Assembly: GCF_900112595.1 (NCBI RefSeq)
Contig: NZ_FOMI01000006.1
Location: forward strand, 109,010 to 173,009
Reading direction: 5' to 3'
Length of the DNA: 64,000 nt
DNA from: Algibacter pectinivorans
GTDB taxonomy: Bacteria; Bacteroidota; Bacteroidia; Flavobacteriales; Flavobacteriaceae
Shown: piece by piece, positions 52,271 through 61,221 of the stretch
Numbering within the stretch: position 1 is the stretch's first letter
Layout of the letters: every line of letters begins with the position of its first letter
The notes under the pieces: model-generated
Told to the model about the DNA's origin: nothing
The model's database searches: none
The model's input: the letters and a program-made list of their open reading frames with translations, nothing else
Made by a program: the position numbers and the translations under genes

Positions 52271-53548
52271 ATGAAATCGATATTGATGATCTCTTTACAC
52301 GGGTATGTTGGAGCACATGCAGAATTAGGAAAACCAGATACAGGCGGACAAGTAGTATATGTTTTAGAACTTGCTGAGCGTTTTAGCAGACTAGGAAAAA
52401 GAGTCGATTTAATGACTCGACAATTTGAAGATCAGCCAGAATACGATCATGTAGACGAAAATTACAGCGTATGGCGAATTCCTTTTGGCGGTAAAAAGTT
52501 TATTCGGAAAGAAGATATGCACGACCACCTTAAAAAGTTTGTCACCAATGCCTTAGCAGCCATTAAAAAGGAACGTAAAAAGTACGATGTTGTGTATTCG
52601 CATTACTGGGATGCAGGTTGGGCAGGCCAAAAAATAGCCGAAGAGTTGGGTATTTCCCATGTACATACGCCACACTCATTGGGTTGGTGGAAACAACATA
52701 GTATGGGTAGCGATATGGAAGAAAAGGAAATGGAGAAAACGTACCGTTTTAAAGAGCGTATTAGAAAGGAATACTTTGTGTATCAAATGTGTAATTATGT
52801 TATTGCTACAACGCTTCCTCAAGTCGATTTATTGACTAAACAATACGATGTTCTGCCAAAAAATTGTGGTATGATTCCTCCTGGAATTGACGAAAACCGC
52901 TTTTTTCCAGTACCATCTAAAGAAAACGATAGAATACGAGCCAAGTACGATATTCAACCTACAGATATTTTGGCATTAGGTAGAATGGCGCATAATAAAG
53001 GTTACGATTTATTGTTTCATGCCTTACCAACGGTGTTCGAGTTATGTCCCGAGGCGCGTTTAGTAGCAGCTATTGGTGGCGATCAATCCGATCAAGATAA
53101 TCAAGGTATTGAAAAACTCAAAAAGTTGGCCGAAGAGTTAGGTATTGCCGATAAAATATCATGGAAAAACTACATTGCCGACGAAGATTTAGCAAACGTT
53201 TATAGGTCGGCTAATATTTTTGTTATGCCTTCTAGATACGAGCCTTTTGGAATGGTTGCTATTGAAGCTATGGCCTGTGGAACGCCAAGTATAATAACGG
53301 TTCATGGAGGTTTATGCGACTTAATAGATTTTGGAAACCAAGGACTATTTGCAGACCCGCATCGCCCAAAAGAATTTGGTGCTATGATGGCTATGCCGCT
53401 TTTATATCCTAAATTAAGAAATGAATTATCGGTTGAAGGTGCACGTTTTGCACGTCGTAATTTTGGTTGGACCGGTATTGCCAAACGTATGTTAGAGGTG
53501 TTTAGAAGCTCTATTAATCAGCGAACTATGGAATCTAATATTTATTAA
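52271..53548 (+). CDS. GT4 glycosyltransferase, sucrose-phosphate-synthase-like
   Basis: 425 residues, a GT-B fold. The start HGYVGAHAELGKPDTGGQVV is the sucrose synthase / sucrose-phosphate synthase signature, followed by YVLELAERFSRLGKRVDLMT. YSHYWDAGWAGQKIAEELG and VHTPHSLGWWKQ are acceptor-side motifs. The GT4 donor-site E-x7-E reads SRYEPFGMVAIEAMACGTPS. Relatives transfer glucose from UDP- or ADP-glucose to fructose-6-phosphate; mannosylfructose-phosphate synthases look similar, so another donor cannot be excluded. It lies 30 bp after the phosphatase/hydrolase gene and 12 bp before the kinase gene. Confidence 0.85.
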   Translation: MKSILMISLHGYVGAHAELGKPDTGGQVVYVLELAERFSRLGKRVDLMTRQFEDQPEYDHVDENYSVWRIPFGGKKFIRKEDMHDHLKKFVTNALAAIKKERKKYDVVYSHYWDAGWAGQKIAEELGISHVHTPHSLGWWKQHSMGSDMEEKEMEKTYRFKERIRKEYFVYQMCNYVIATTLPQVDLLTKQYDVLPKNCGMIPPGIDENRFFPVPSKENDRIRAKYDIQPTDILALGRMAHNKGYDLLFHALPTVFELCPEARLVAAIGGDQSDQDNQGIEKLKKLAEELGIADKISWKNYIADEDLANVYRSANIFVMPSRYEPFGMVAIEAMACGTPSIITVHGGLCDLIDFGNQGLFADPHRPKEFGAMMAMPLLYPKLRNELSVEGARFARRNFGWTGIAKRMLEVFRSSINQRTMESNIY

Positions 53549-53560
53549 TACCACCAATAC

Positions 53561-54442
53561 ATGTCTAAAATAGTTTGTTTTGGAGAAATTCTTTGGGATG
53601 TTTTTCCTACTCATAAGAAAATAGGAGGCGCACCATTAAATGTGGCACTTAGGGCAAAATCATTTAATAACGACGTTGCCATGATTAGTGCCATTGGTAA
53701 TGATAATCTTGGTAAAGAATTACTAAGATATTTAAAGGAAAATGGCATTAATACGGATGGTATACAAGTCCTGGATGATTATAAAACGGGAGAGGTTAAA
53801 GTTGTTCTAGATGAAAAAGGTTCTGCATCCTACATCATTGAATATCCAAGTTCTTGGGATAAAATAGAATTGAAAGATAGCTTAATTGAAACGGTAAAAA
53901 CTTCCGATGCCTTGGTGTTTGGAAGTTTAATAACACGAGATGATACTTCAAAACAGACCTTATTTGAGCTTCTAGAATATGCCAACTATAAAATTTTCGA
54001 TCTTAATTTAAGACCACCTCACTATACCAAAGAGACTTTGGTTTTTTTAATGGAAAAGGCCAATTTTATTAAGCTTAACGATGATGAGTTATATGAAGTG
54101 AGTGGGTTTTTAGGTTCAAAATCTAATTCCTTAGAGCAAAACATACATTACATTGCAAAAACAACAAACACTAAACGGCTTTGTGTTACTAAAGGCGCAC
54201 ATGGTGCCGTTTTGTTATATGATGGTTTACTTTACTATAATAGTGGTTATCGCATTAAAGTAGTGGATACCGTTGGGGCGGGCGATTCTTTTTTGGGTAC
54301 ATTAGTTAGCCAATTACTTAATAAAATTAATCCTCAAGAAGCCATAGATTATGCTTGTGCAGTTGGGGCTTTGGTAGCACAGAGTGAAGGGGCTAATCCT
54401 AAAATTTCAAAACCTATGATTGATGTATTTTTAAATTTGTAA
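53561..54442 (+). CDS. PfkB family sugar kinase (fructokinase-like)
   Basis: 293 residues. KIVCFGEILWDVFPTHKKIG and GGAPLNVALRAKSFN form the ribokinase-type start (substrate site), and VVDTVGAGDSFLGTLV is the PfkB signature with the anion hole and catalytic aspartate (GAGD). It matches bacterial fructokinases best. In this operon it would phosphorylate fructose released by the hydrolase, feeding glycolysis or the synthase. It ends only 4 bp from the stop of the convergent YdeI-type gene, with no room for a terminator. Confidence 0.87.
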   Translation: MSKIVCFGEILWDVFPTHKKIGGAPLNVALRAKSFNNDVAMISAIGNDNLGKELLRYLKENGINTDGIQVLDDYKTGEVKVVLDEKGSASYIIEYPSSWDKIELKDSLIETVKTSDALVFGSLITRDDTSKQTLFELLEYANYKIFDLNLRPPHYTKETLVFLMEKANFIKLNDDELYEVSGFLGSKSNSLEQNIHYIAKTTNTKRLCVTKGAHGAVLLYDGLLYYNSGYRIKVVDTVGAGDSFLGTLVSQLLNKINPQEAIDYACAVGALVAQSEGANPKISKPMIDVFLNL

Positions 54443-54446
54443 AATA

Positions 54447-55019
54447 TTATCGTGTATCTCGACTTTTAATATTATTAGCGCATAACTCGATTATTTGAGT
54501 GATGCGCTTTTTTTTAGTCGCTTCGCGTTTGGCTTGATTTAACCAATACAAATAACTTTTTCTGTAAGAAGGGGCAAAGTTTTTAAAGTTCTTATAAGCA
54601 CTAGGATTTTCATTAAAAGCATCTTTTAAAATCTGCGGAATAATGCCTTTTTCAACAGCATCTAAAGCCGTCCAACTCCCATTTTGCTTTCCAATTTTTA
54701 TAATTTCAAGGCCAGCTTCATGCATTAAACCATTACTGGTAAGCTCTTTTATGTATGTTTTATTTAATGCGCTCCAAACGCTTTTAGGGTTCCGTTTACA
54801 AAAGTATTGCCTGCGCTTTCCATTACCTAAACTTTTAACAGTAGAATCTATCCAACCAAAACACAAAGCCACTTTTACAGCTTCTTCCCAGCGCATTGAA
54901 GGCTCTATATTTTCAACCTTATAAAAGATGAGGTAAACACCATTAGAGCAATCATGGTTTTTATGAAGCCATGTGCGCCATTCGGTATCAGTTTTAAAAT
55001 AGAGTTCTGGTGTTTCCAA
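54447..55019 (-). CDS. YdeI/OmpD-associated family protein
   Basis: 190 residues. LYFKTDTEWRTWLHKNHDCS, then NGVYLIFYKVENIEPSMRWE, EAVKVALCFGWIDSTVKSL and RRQYFCKRNPKSVWSALNK match this family over the full length, with a basic C-terminal helix (KREATKKKRITQIIELC). Members are often listed as bacteriocin-protection or OmpD-associated proteins; the molecular role is not settled. A single gene next to the M1 peptidase gene. Confidence 0.85.
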   Translation of the reverse strand: METPELYFKTDTEWRTWLHKNHDCSNGVYLIFYKVENIEPSMRWEEAVKVALCFGWIDSTVKSLGNGKRRQYFCKRNPKSVWSALNKTYIKELTSNGLMHEAGLEIIKIGKQNGSWTALDAVEKGIIPQILKDAFNENPSAYKNFKNFAPSYRKSYLYWLNQAKREATKKKRITQIIELCANNIKSRDTR

Positions 55020-55024
55020 AAGGA

Positions 55025-56674
55025 TTATATCTTTTTGCTTTCAACATAAAAATCAATATCCACTTCTACATTATCTATTTTAGAATCTAAAGTTAAAGTA
55101 TTCCATTCAGCTTTAGGTGAAATCCATTGGTCTTCATCATTAATTTTAACTTGAATAGGCATTTCGAAACCTTCAACGCAATTAGTCCATCGGTATTTTA
55201 AAACTTTCTTATTTATTGAATATTCTAAAACCGGAATTTTTGTGGTTCTTAAATATTGATTAAAAAAAGCAGATAAATCTATAGTTGTTTCATAAGATAA
55301 AAAGTTTTCTATCTGTTGTGTTGTTACCGTTTGATGATAAAATTTCACATTCATTTTACGCAAAATTTTTCTCCAAACTTCGTCATCTTTTATAAGTTGT
55401 CTTAGCGTATGCAGCATATTTGCTCCTTTGTAATACATGTCGCCAGAGCCTTCATTATTAACATTATACTGCCCAATCAAAGGGCTGTCATTTTGAATAT
55501 TAGCTCGGGTGCCAATAACATATTCTGCTCCGGCCTCTTTTCCAAAATGATAATCTAAATACAAGCTTTCGGAATATGCGGTAAAGCTTTCATGTATCCA
55601 CATATCGGCTATGTCTTTATTGGTAATATTATTGGCAAACCACTCATGCCCGGATTCATGTATAATTATAAAGTCGAACTTTAAACCCCAACCTGTTCTC
55701 GACAAATCGTTACCCAAATAGCCGTTTTGGTAGCCATTACCATAGGTAACCGAACTTTGGTGCTCCATACCTAAATACGGTGCTTCAACAAGCTTAAAAC
55801 TATCTCTGTAAAATGGGTATTGACCAAACCAATGCTCGAATGCTTTAAGCATCATAGGTACTTGTTTAAATTGTTCTTTAGCTTTTTCTAGGTTGTAGCT
55901 AAGCACATAATAATCAAGGTCTAAATTTCCGCCTTGGCCATCATAAACTTCAGAAAAATTAGCGTAATCGCCAATATTAATATTTACGCCGTAGTTATTT
56001 ATTGGACTTTTTACTTCCCAATGGAATGTTTTAGTGTCGCCAATACGTTCTACTAGTATTAGCCTTCCATTCGATACATTGGTTAAATGGCTAGGTACGT
56101 TTACACTTATTTTCATGCCTTCTACTTCATCATACATGTGGTCTTTACAAGGCCACCAAACACTTGCGCCTAGTCCTTGGCATGACGAGGCAATAAAATC
56201 CTTACCGTTTTTATCTTTTTTCCAAGAAATCCCGCCATCCCATGGTGCATTTACAGCTTCCCTTGGATGACCTTCATAATAGACCTCGACCGAGTTAATG
56301 TCATTGATGTTTTGATTGATAACTAATGAAATAAAATGCGCATTACCTTCATGGCGTACTTTTAATTCTTTACCGTTTTGAACCGCTTTTAAAAACTTCA
56401 TTGGCGATTGCAAATCAATTTGCATTATGGAATCGCTTTTTAAAACTTTATAGGAAATGGTGTTTTTTCCAGAAATGAATTTGTTTTCTGGGTCTACTTT
56501 TATGTCTAGATGATAATAGGTTAAATCCCACCATTCGCGCTCTGGAGTAATGGAGCCTCTTAAGCTATCTTGTTTTGTGAAATTTGTGTTTTCTGAAAGT
56601 AATCCTTGAGCATTTAAATATAATAAAGGTGAAAGTAAAAAGATAATTAGTATATAGTAGGTGTTTTTCATCAA
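55025..56674 (-). CDS. Secreted M1 family metallopeptidase
   Basis: 549 residues with a signal peptide (NTYYILIIFLLSPLLYLNAQ). The gluzincin core is FIIIHESGHEWFANNITNKD (HExxH zinc site; SGHEW is the flavobacterial variant), followed by WIHESFTAYSESLYL (third zinc ligand). Substrate-site GMEHQSSVTYGNG stands for the M1 GAMEN motif in a changed form. The N-terminal beta domain begins WDLTYYHLDIKVDPENKFIS. The protein is shorter than full aminopeptidase N (about 850) because it lacks the C-terminal helical domain. It probably trims peptides in the periplasm. Confidence 0.9.
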   Translation of the reverse strand: MMKNTYYILIIFLLSPLLYLNAQGLLSENTNFTKQDSLRGSITPEREWWDLTYYHLDIKVDPENKFISGKNTISYKVLKSDSIMQIDLQSPMKFLKAVQNGKELKVRHEGNAHFISLVINQNINDINSVEVYYEGHPREAVNAPWDGGISWKKDKNGKDFIASSCQGLGASVWWPCKDHMYDEVEGMKISVNVPSHLTNVSNGRLILVERIGDTKTFHWEVKSPINNYGVNINIGDYANFSEVYDGQGGNLDLDYYVLSYNLEKAKEQFKQVPMMLKAFEHWFGQYPFYRDSFKLVEAPYLGMEHQSSVTYGNGYQNGYLGNDLSRTGWGLKFDFIIIHESGHEWFANNITNKDIADMWIHESFTAYSESLYLDYHFGKEAGAEYVIGTRANIQNDSPLIGQYNVNNEGSGDMYYKGANMLHTLRQLIKDDEVWRKILRKMNVKFYHQTVTTQQIENFLSYETTIDLSAFFNQYLRTTKIPVLEYSINKKVLKYRWTNCVEGFEMPIQVKINDEDQWISPKAEWNTLTLDSKIDNVEVDIDFYVESKKI

Positions 56675-56728
56675 TTTTTAGTTTTTGGCAATTTAAATAA
56701 AAAGGTTATTAAGTGTTTGTTAATTTTT

Positions 56729-57199
56729 CTATTTGGTATAATTGAATTTTACCGTTTCAAAAGATCCATCTTTTTGGTGAATGTCTACATAAACATTCAT
56801 TTCGTTAGTGTTTACTTTTTCAAAAGTCATGCCATCAAATACAACTTTAGAAGCGGTGATTTTTTGTAATGGAAAATCGATGGTTTCATCTTTAGTTTCC
56901 CAACCTTTTAAATCATTACTAAAATGTTTTAGCTGAAGTATTAACGAGTTTTCAATTTCTCTGATTATTTCAATTTCATAGAATGAAACACTACCATCGT
57001 TAATTAACTTAAAGGTAGCCATCATAGAACCACCCGATGGTTCGCTCCATATTTCTTCGGTAATACCGCCAAAAGCTTCGCCTTTCCAATGTCCTGCAAT
57101 CCACGCAATATTTTCTAGTTTGGGTTCTAGGATTTTATCTGCTTGTGCAAGAATAGCAGAGGAGAAGAAGCATAAACACACAATAAAAATTGATTTCAT
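56729..57199 (-). CDS. DUF6265 family secreted protein
   Basis: 156 residues with a signal peptide (MKSIFIVCLCFFSSAILAQ). NIAWIAGHWKGEAFGGITEE then IWSEPSGGSMMATFKLIND are the family hallmarks, and the rest is a small beta barrel resembling THAP4/lipocalin-like folds. Function unknown. A single gene, followed by a short AT-rich gap. Confidence 0.85.
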   Translation of the reverse strand: MKSIFIVCLCFFSSAILAQADKILEPKLENIAWIAGHWKGEAFGGITEEIWSEPSGGSMMATFKLINDGSVSFYEIEIIREIENSLILQLKHFSNDLKGWETKDETIDFPLQKITASKVVFDGMTFEKVNTNEMNVYVDIHQKDGSFETVKFNYTK

Positions 57200-57223
57200 T
57201 TTTTTTGATTTTCAACTAAATTA

Positions 57224-57265
57224 ATAAAAAAACGCCTCGAAATAAATTTCGAAGCGCTTTTTAAA
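57224..57265 (-). terminator. Terminator of the fad operon
   Basis: On the minus strand AAAAAGCGCTTCGAAAT pairs with ATTTCGAGGCGTTTTT around a 2- to 4-base loop (few mismatches), followed by T7. It lies about 33 bp after the fadE stop. Confidence 0.82.
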
Positions 57266-57297
57266 AATTGAGTTAGTCACTCTATGGTATACTATGG

Positions 57298-59106
57298 TTA
57301 GAAACAGTATTTGTTTTCTGCTTTAACTTTTTCTGCTATCTCGATACGTAAATCTACAATATCTGGGTAGTTTGCGTATTTAGTAAAACGTTTAAGACCC
57401 ATTAACATCATACGTTGCTCGTCGCCTTCAGCAAAAGAAATAATACTTTCTTTTCCTTTTTCTTCAACGATATCTACGGCATGATATAAATATAATTTAG
57501 CCATAGCGATTTGGGCAGATTGCTCTGCTTCGCTAGTACGTTTAACGTTTTTCTCTGTTCTTAAAATTGCAGATTCTGCCATATAGATTTCTATTAAAAT
57601 ATCGGCAGCTGCAATTAATAACTGTTGGTGATCTTCTAGTTTTGGACCAAACTTTTGAACCGCTCCTCCAGCAACCATTAAGAACGTCTTTTTAAGCTTC
57701 TTAATCATTTCTTTTTCTTCCGAAAATAATTCAGAATAATCCGGAGTATCAAAAGATGGTATGCCCATTAGTTCTTCTTGAACGGCTTGCGCAGGACCTA
57801 ATAAATCAACATGTCCTTTCATAGCCTTTTTAACTAACATACCAACGGCTAACATTCTATTAATTTCGTTGGTTCCTTCGTAAATACGAGCAATACGAGC
57901 ATCTCTCCAAGCAGATTCCATTGGAGTTTCTTCAGAGAATCCCATACCACCAAAAATCTGGATGCCTTCATCTGCAGCGTTTTGTACATCTTCAGATACC
58001 GCAACTTTTAAAATAGAACACTCAATAGCATATTCCTCTACACCTTTAAGCTCTGCTTCTTGATGCGAGTTTCCAGCAGCTTCGCGAAGAGCAATTCTAT
58101 CTTCAATGTTTTTAGCAGCTCTATACGTTGCAGATTCACCTGCATAGGCACTAGCAGCCATTTCAGCGAGTTTAGTTTTAATGGCACCAAAATTGGCTAT
58201 TGGTGTTTTAAATTGTTTGCGCTCATTAGCATAATTTACAGCAGTTGATAAGATGCGTCTTTGCGAATCTAAACAAGCAGCAGCTAATTTAATACGACCA
58301 ACGTTAAGGGCGTTCATTGCAATTTTAAAACCTTCACCACGACCTGCTAACATATTTTCTGCAGGTACAACTGTATCGTTAAAAAATACTTGACGTGTAG
58401 AAGATGCACGAATACCTAATTTATGCTCTTCTTCGCCTAAGACAATGCCATTTGGGTTTGCGCTATCATATTCTACAATAAACCCAGTAATGTTTTTATC
58501 GTCTTCAATACGGGCAAAAACAATCATCAAACTACAGAAACCTGCATTTGAGATCCACATTTTTTGACCGTTAATTTTATATGATTTTCCATCTGCAGAA
58601 AGTTCGGCAGTTGTTTTACCAGAGTTTGCATCAGATCCAGCTCCAGGCTCTGTTAAACAGTAAGCTCCAAACCACTCGCCAGATGCTAATTTTGGTACAT
58701 ATTTTTGTTTTTGTTCCTCTGTTCCGTATAAGGTAATTGGCATGGTACCAATTCCTGTATGCGCACCAAAAGCAGTACTAAAAGAACCTGTACCAGACGA
58801 AATATAATCGCACGTTAATACGGTAGAAACAAAGCCCATTCCCATACCACCATAAGCTTCAGGAACAGCAACACTTAAAAAGCCCATATCTCCAGCTTTA
58901 CGCATAACGTCTTCTGTTAAAGCATAATCTTTAGCTTCGAAACGTGCTTTATGAGGAATAATTTCACGATCATTAAATTCCATTACGGACTCCTTCATCA
59001 TTGTTTGTTCTTCTGAAAAGTCTTCAGGCGTAAACACATCTTCACAATTTGTTTCTTTTACTAAGAATTGACCACCTCTTAAGATGTCTTTTTCATTTGC
59101 TTCCAT
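57298..59106 (-). CDS. fadE: Acyl-CoA dehydrogenase, FadE type with C-terminal extension
   Basis: 602 residues, longer than the usual 380-residue form and close to the Bacillus FadE length. YCLTEPGAGSDANSGKTTAE and YKINGQKMWISNAGFCSLMI are the FAD/substrate motifs, the catalytic glutamate lies in RIYEGTNEINRMLAVGMLV, and IQIFGGMGFSEETPMESAWRD precedes it. The last 170 residues (from EEKEMIKKLKKTFLMV) are a helical extension. The enzyme makes the first step of beta-oxidation, forming the trans-2-enoyl-CoA. It is last in the operon, after thiolase and an IVP gene. Confidence 0.92.
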   Translation of the reverse strand: MEANEKDILRGGQFLVKETNCEDVFTPEDFSEEQTMMKESVMEFNDREIIPHKARFEAKDYALTEDVMRKAGDMGFLSVAVPEAYGGMGMGFVSTVLTCDYISSGTGSFSTAFGAHTGIGTMPITLYGTEEQKQKYVPKLASGEWFGAYCLTEPGAGSDANSGKTTAELSADGKSYKINGQKMWISNAGFCSLMIVFARIEDDKNITGFIVEYDSANPNGIVLGEEEHKLGIRASSTRQVFFNDTVVPAENMLAGRGEGFKIAMNALNVGRIKLAAACLDSQRRILSTAVNYANERKQFKTPIANFGAIKTKLAEMAASAYAGESATYRAAKNIEDRIALREAAGNSHQEAELKGVEEYAIECSILKVAVSEDVQNAADEGIQIFGGMGFSEETPMESAWRDARIARIYEGTNEINRMLAVGMLVKKAMKGHVDLLGPAQAVQEELMGIPSFDTPDYSELFSEEKEMIKKLKKTFLMVAGGAVQKFGPKLEDHQQLLIAAADILIEIYMAESAILRTEKNVKRTSEAEQSAQIAMAKLYLYHAVDIVEEKGKESIISFAEGDEQRMMLMGLKRFTKYANYPDIVDLRIEIAEKVKAENKYCF

Positions 59107-59147
59107 ATTTTTTATTAGTTTTTAGAAGAAAGAAAATAGAAAATAGA

Positions 59148-59510
59148 CTACCGTAGTCCATTTTGGAATCCCATCGTCATTCTTTGGAATTCTTCTATTT
59201 TATCTTCAAGTGTTTTTAATGTTTCGTTATTTAAATATTGTCTATGTTGTGCTACTAATAATTGAGTTCCTAATTCGAAAGAAGAGCCTAGTGCTATATC
59301 TAGAAAATGACTAAAAGATTTATCTGTTCTAGATGAACCTTCAGCTATATTACTGGGCATTGAAACAGAACACCTACTGATTTGAGAACTTAAATCGTAT
59401 CTTTCGTGTTTTGGAAAGTTTAATAATAAGTCTGAAATATCATTGGTTATCTCCAATCCGAGTTGCCAAATTTTTAAATTCTTATAGTTATGTCTTTGCT
59501 TAGCACACAT
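59148..59510 (-). CDS. Four-helix-bundle (23S rRNA IVP-type) protein, cassette 1
   Basis: 120 residues. YKNLKIWQLGLEITNDISD is the family start and VSMPSNIAEGSSR, with FLDIALGSSFELGTQLLVAQ, the hallmark. These small proteins were first found in intervening sequences of rRNA genes and occur as scattered gene cassettes; function unknown. The coding-strand flank before the gene is purine-rich (AGAAAAAAGAGCATAGAG) and the flank after it pyrimidine-rich (CTATTTTCTATTTTCTTTC), which pair loosely. It sits between fadA and fadE. Confidence 0.88.
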   Translation of the reverse strand: MCAKQRHNYKNLKIWQLGLEITNDISDLLLNFPKHERYDLSSQISRCSVSMPSNIAEGSSRTDKSFSHFLDIALGSSFELGTQLLVAQHRQYLNNETLKTLEDKIEEFQRMTMGFQNGLR

Positions 59511-59547
59511 CAGTCTCTTTTCTTTACTCTATGCTCTTTTTTCTTAG

Positions 59548-60744
59548 TTAATTAAGAAACTCGAATATTCCACAAGCCCCTTGACCTGTTCCTACACACA
59601 TGGTAACTGCTCCATATTTACCTTTCATGTCTTGCTTACGCATTTCGTCAAAAAGCTGTACTGATAATTTAGCTCCAGTACATCCTAGTGGATGCCCCAA
59701 CGCAATAGCACCGCCATTTACGTTAATAATATCTGGGTTAAGGTTTAACTCTCTAATTACTGCTAAGGACTGAGATGCAAAAGCTTCATTCAATTCAATA
59801 AGAGCTAAATCGTCTTGTTTTAATCCTGCTTGTTTTAATGCTTTAGGAATAGCCTTTACTGGTCCGATACCCATAATACGAGGCTCAACACCTGCAGCAG
59901 CATAGTTTACCATTCTTGCAATTGGCTCTAAACCTAGTTCTTTAACCATGTCTTCACTCATAACCATTACAAAGGCAGCGCCATCACTCATTTGCGATGA
60001 ATTACCCGCTGTTACACTTCCGCCAGCAGCAAATACAGCTCTTAGTTTTGCTAAGGCTTCTTTACTGGTTCCTGCACGAGGTCCTTCATCTTTAGTTACG
60101 GTATACGTTTTTGTTGCTTTCTTTCCGTTTGCATCAATGTAAGTTTGCTCTATTTCAATAGGTACTATTTGATCTTGAAAACGATTTTCAGCTTGTGCTC
60201 TTAATGCTTTCATGTGCGAATTAAATGCAAATTCATCTTGGTCTTCACGAGATACATTAAACTGTTTTGCAACAGCTTCGGCTGTATTACCCATGCCCCA
60301 ATAATAATCTTCATGACCTGCTTTTACAATCGCATCATAATTCAGTTCTGGTTTAAAACCTGTCATAGGCACGCTACTCATGCTTTCTGCACCACCGGCT
60401 ATAATACAATCGGCCATTCCAGCTTGAATTTTTGCTGTAGCCATACCAATAGTTTCAACTCCTGAAGAACAAAAGCGGTTTACGGTAACACCAGGAACAT
60501 CAATAACTTCTAATCCCATGAGTGAGATTAAACGCGCCATATTTAATCCTTGTGCGCCTTCTGGCATAGCGTTACCAACAATAACATCGTCGATACGCTT
60601 TGGGTCTAAACCTGGCAATTCTTTCATCATATATTTGATGGTTTCTGCTGCCAATTCATCTGTTCTTTTAAAACGGAACACGCCTTTTGGTGCTTTACCA
60701 ACTGCTGTTCTATATGCTTTTACGATGTAAGCTTGTTTGCTCAT
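59548..60744 (-). CDS. fadA: Acetyl-CoA C-acyltransferase (thiolase)
   Basis: 398 residues, full length. [20 protein letters not shown] carries the nucleophile cysteine (about residue 91). [20 protein letters not shown] and [16 protein letters not shown] carry the His and second Cys. [14 protein letters not shown] is also conserved. It cleaves 3-ketoacyl-CoA with CoA in beta-oxidation. Downstream of fadN, separated by IVP cassette 2; the order fadN-fadA-fadE matches the Bacillus fadNAE operon. Confidence 0.94.
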   Translation of the reverse strand: MSKQAYIVKAYRTAVGKAPKGVFRFKRTDELAAETIKYMMKELPGLDPKRIDDVIVGNAMPEGAQGLNMARLISLMGLEVIDVPGVTVNRFCSSGVETIGMATAKIQAGMADCIIAGGAESMSSVPMTGFKPELNYDAIVKAGHEDYYWGMGNTAEAVAKQFNVSREDQDEFAFNSHMKALRAQAENRFQDQIVPIEIEQTYIDANGKKATKTYTVTKDEGPRAGTSKEALAKLRAVFAAGGSVTAGNSSQMSDGAAFVMVMSEDMVKELGLEPIARMVNYAAAGVEPRIMGIGPVKAIPKALKQAGLKQDDLALIELNEAFASQSLAVIRELNLNPDIINVNGGAIALGHPLGCTGAKLSVQLFDEMRKQDMKGKYGAVTMCVGTGQGACGIFEFLN

Positions 60745-60768
60745 AGTAGTATTAAGATTTTTAGAATT

Positions 60769-61205
60769 AAGTATTAAGACTTGCTAAACGTTCTTTGAAG
60801 TGAATAATTCATTTTTGTTACTTCTAAAACTTCATCTATAATAGGTCTTACTTTTTCTTCTGTTATTAAATTCAATCTTTTAGATAAATATAATTGTGTT
60901 AATAATTCAAATGAAGAACCATTTGCAATTCCTAGGAATTGTTTAAACTCTCCATTAGTATTTCTTCCAGCTCCTTCTGAAATATTTGAAGGAATAGAAA
61001 CTGCACTTCGTCTTAATTGAGATGTTAAACCGTATTTTTCTTCTTTAGGAAAATTATCGGTAGCTCTGTAGCAGTGCTCGGTGATATCCATTGCTTTTTG
61101 CCATATTTTTAACTCTTCAAATCTGTGCATCTTTATTTAGGTATTAAAGTTTTTGGTGTAATGCACTAAGAATTAACGGTTAACTCGTCTTTGTACTTAA
61201 TACTT
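60769..61205. repeat. Inverted repeat flanking IVP cassette 2
   Basis: AAGTATTAAG (60769-60778, overlapping the IVP stop codon) and CTTAATACTT (61196-61205) are exact inverted copies enclosing the gene. Related AT-rich bits (TATTAAGATTTTTAGAATTAAG) lie around 60747-60770. They look like the ends of an inserted cassette. Confidence 0.5.
60774..61130 (-). CDS. Four-helix-bundle (23S rRNA IVP-type) protein, cassette 2
   Basis: 118 residues. FEELKIWQKAMDITEHCYRA, then YGLTSQLRRSAVSIPSNISE and FLGIANGSSFELLTQLYLSK. It shares the S-x-PSNI-EG core with cassette 1 but is clearly diverged, so the two are separate insertions rather than a recent duplication. Its flanks form a 10-bp inverted repeat (see 60769-61205). 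Confidence 0.88.
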   Translation of the reverse strand: MHRFEELKIWQKAMDITEHCYRATDNFPKEEKYGLTSQLRRSAVSIPSNISEGAGRNTNGEFKQFLGIANGSSFELLTQLYLSKRLNLITEEKVRPIIDEVLEVTKMNYSLQRTFSKS

Positions 61206-61221
61206 TATACCAAGTGCTTTT

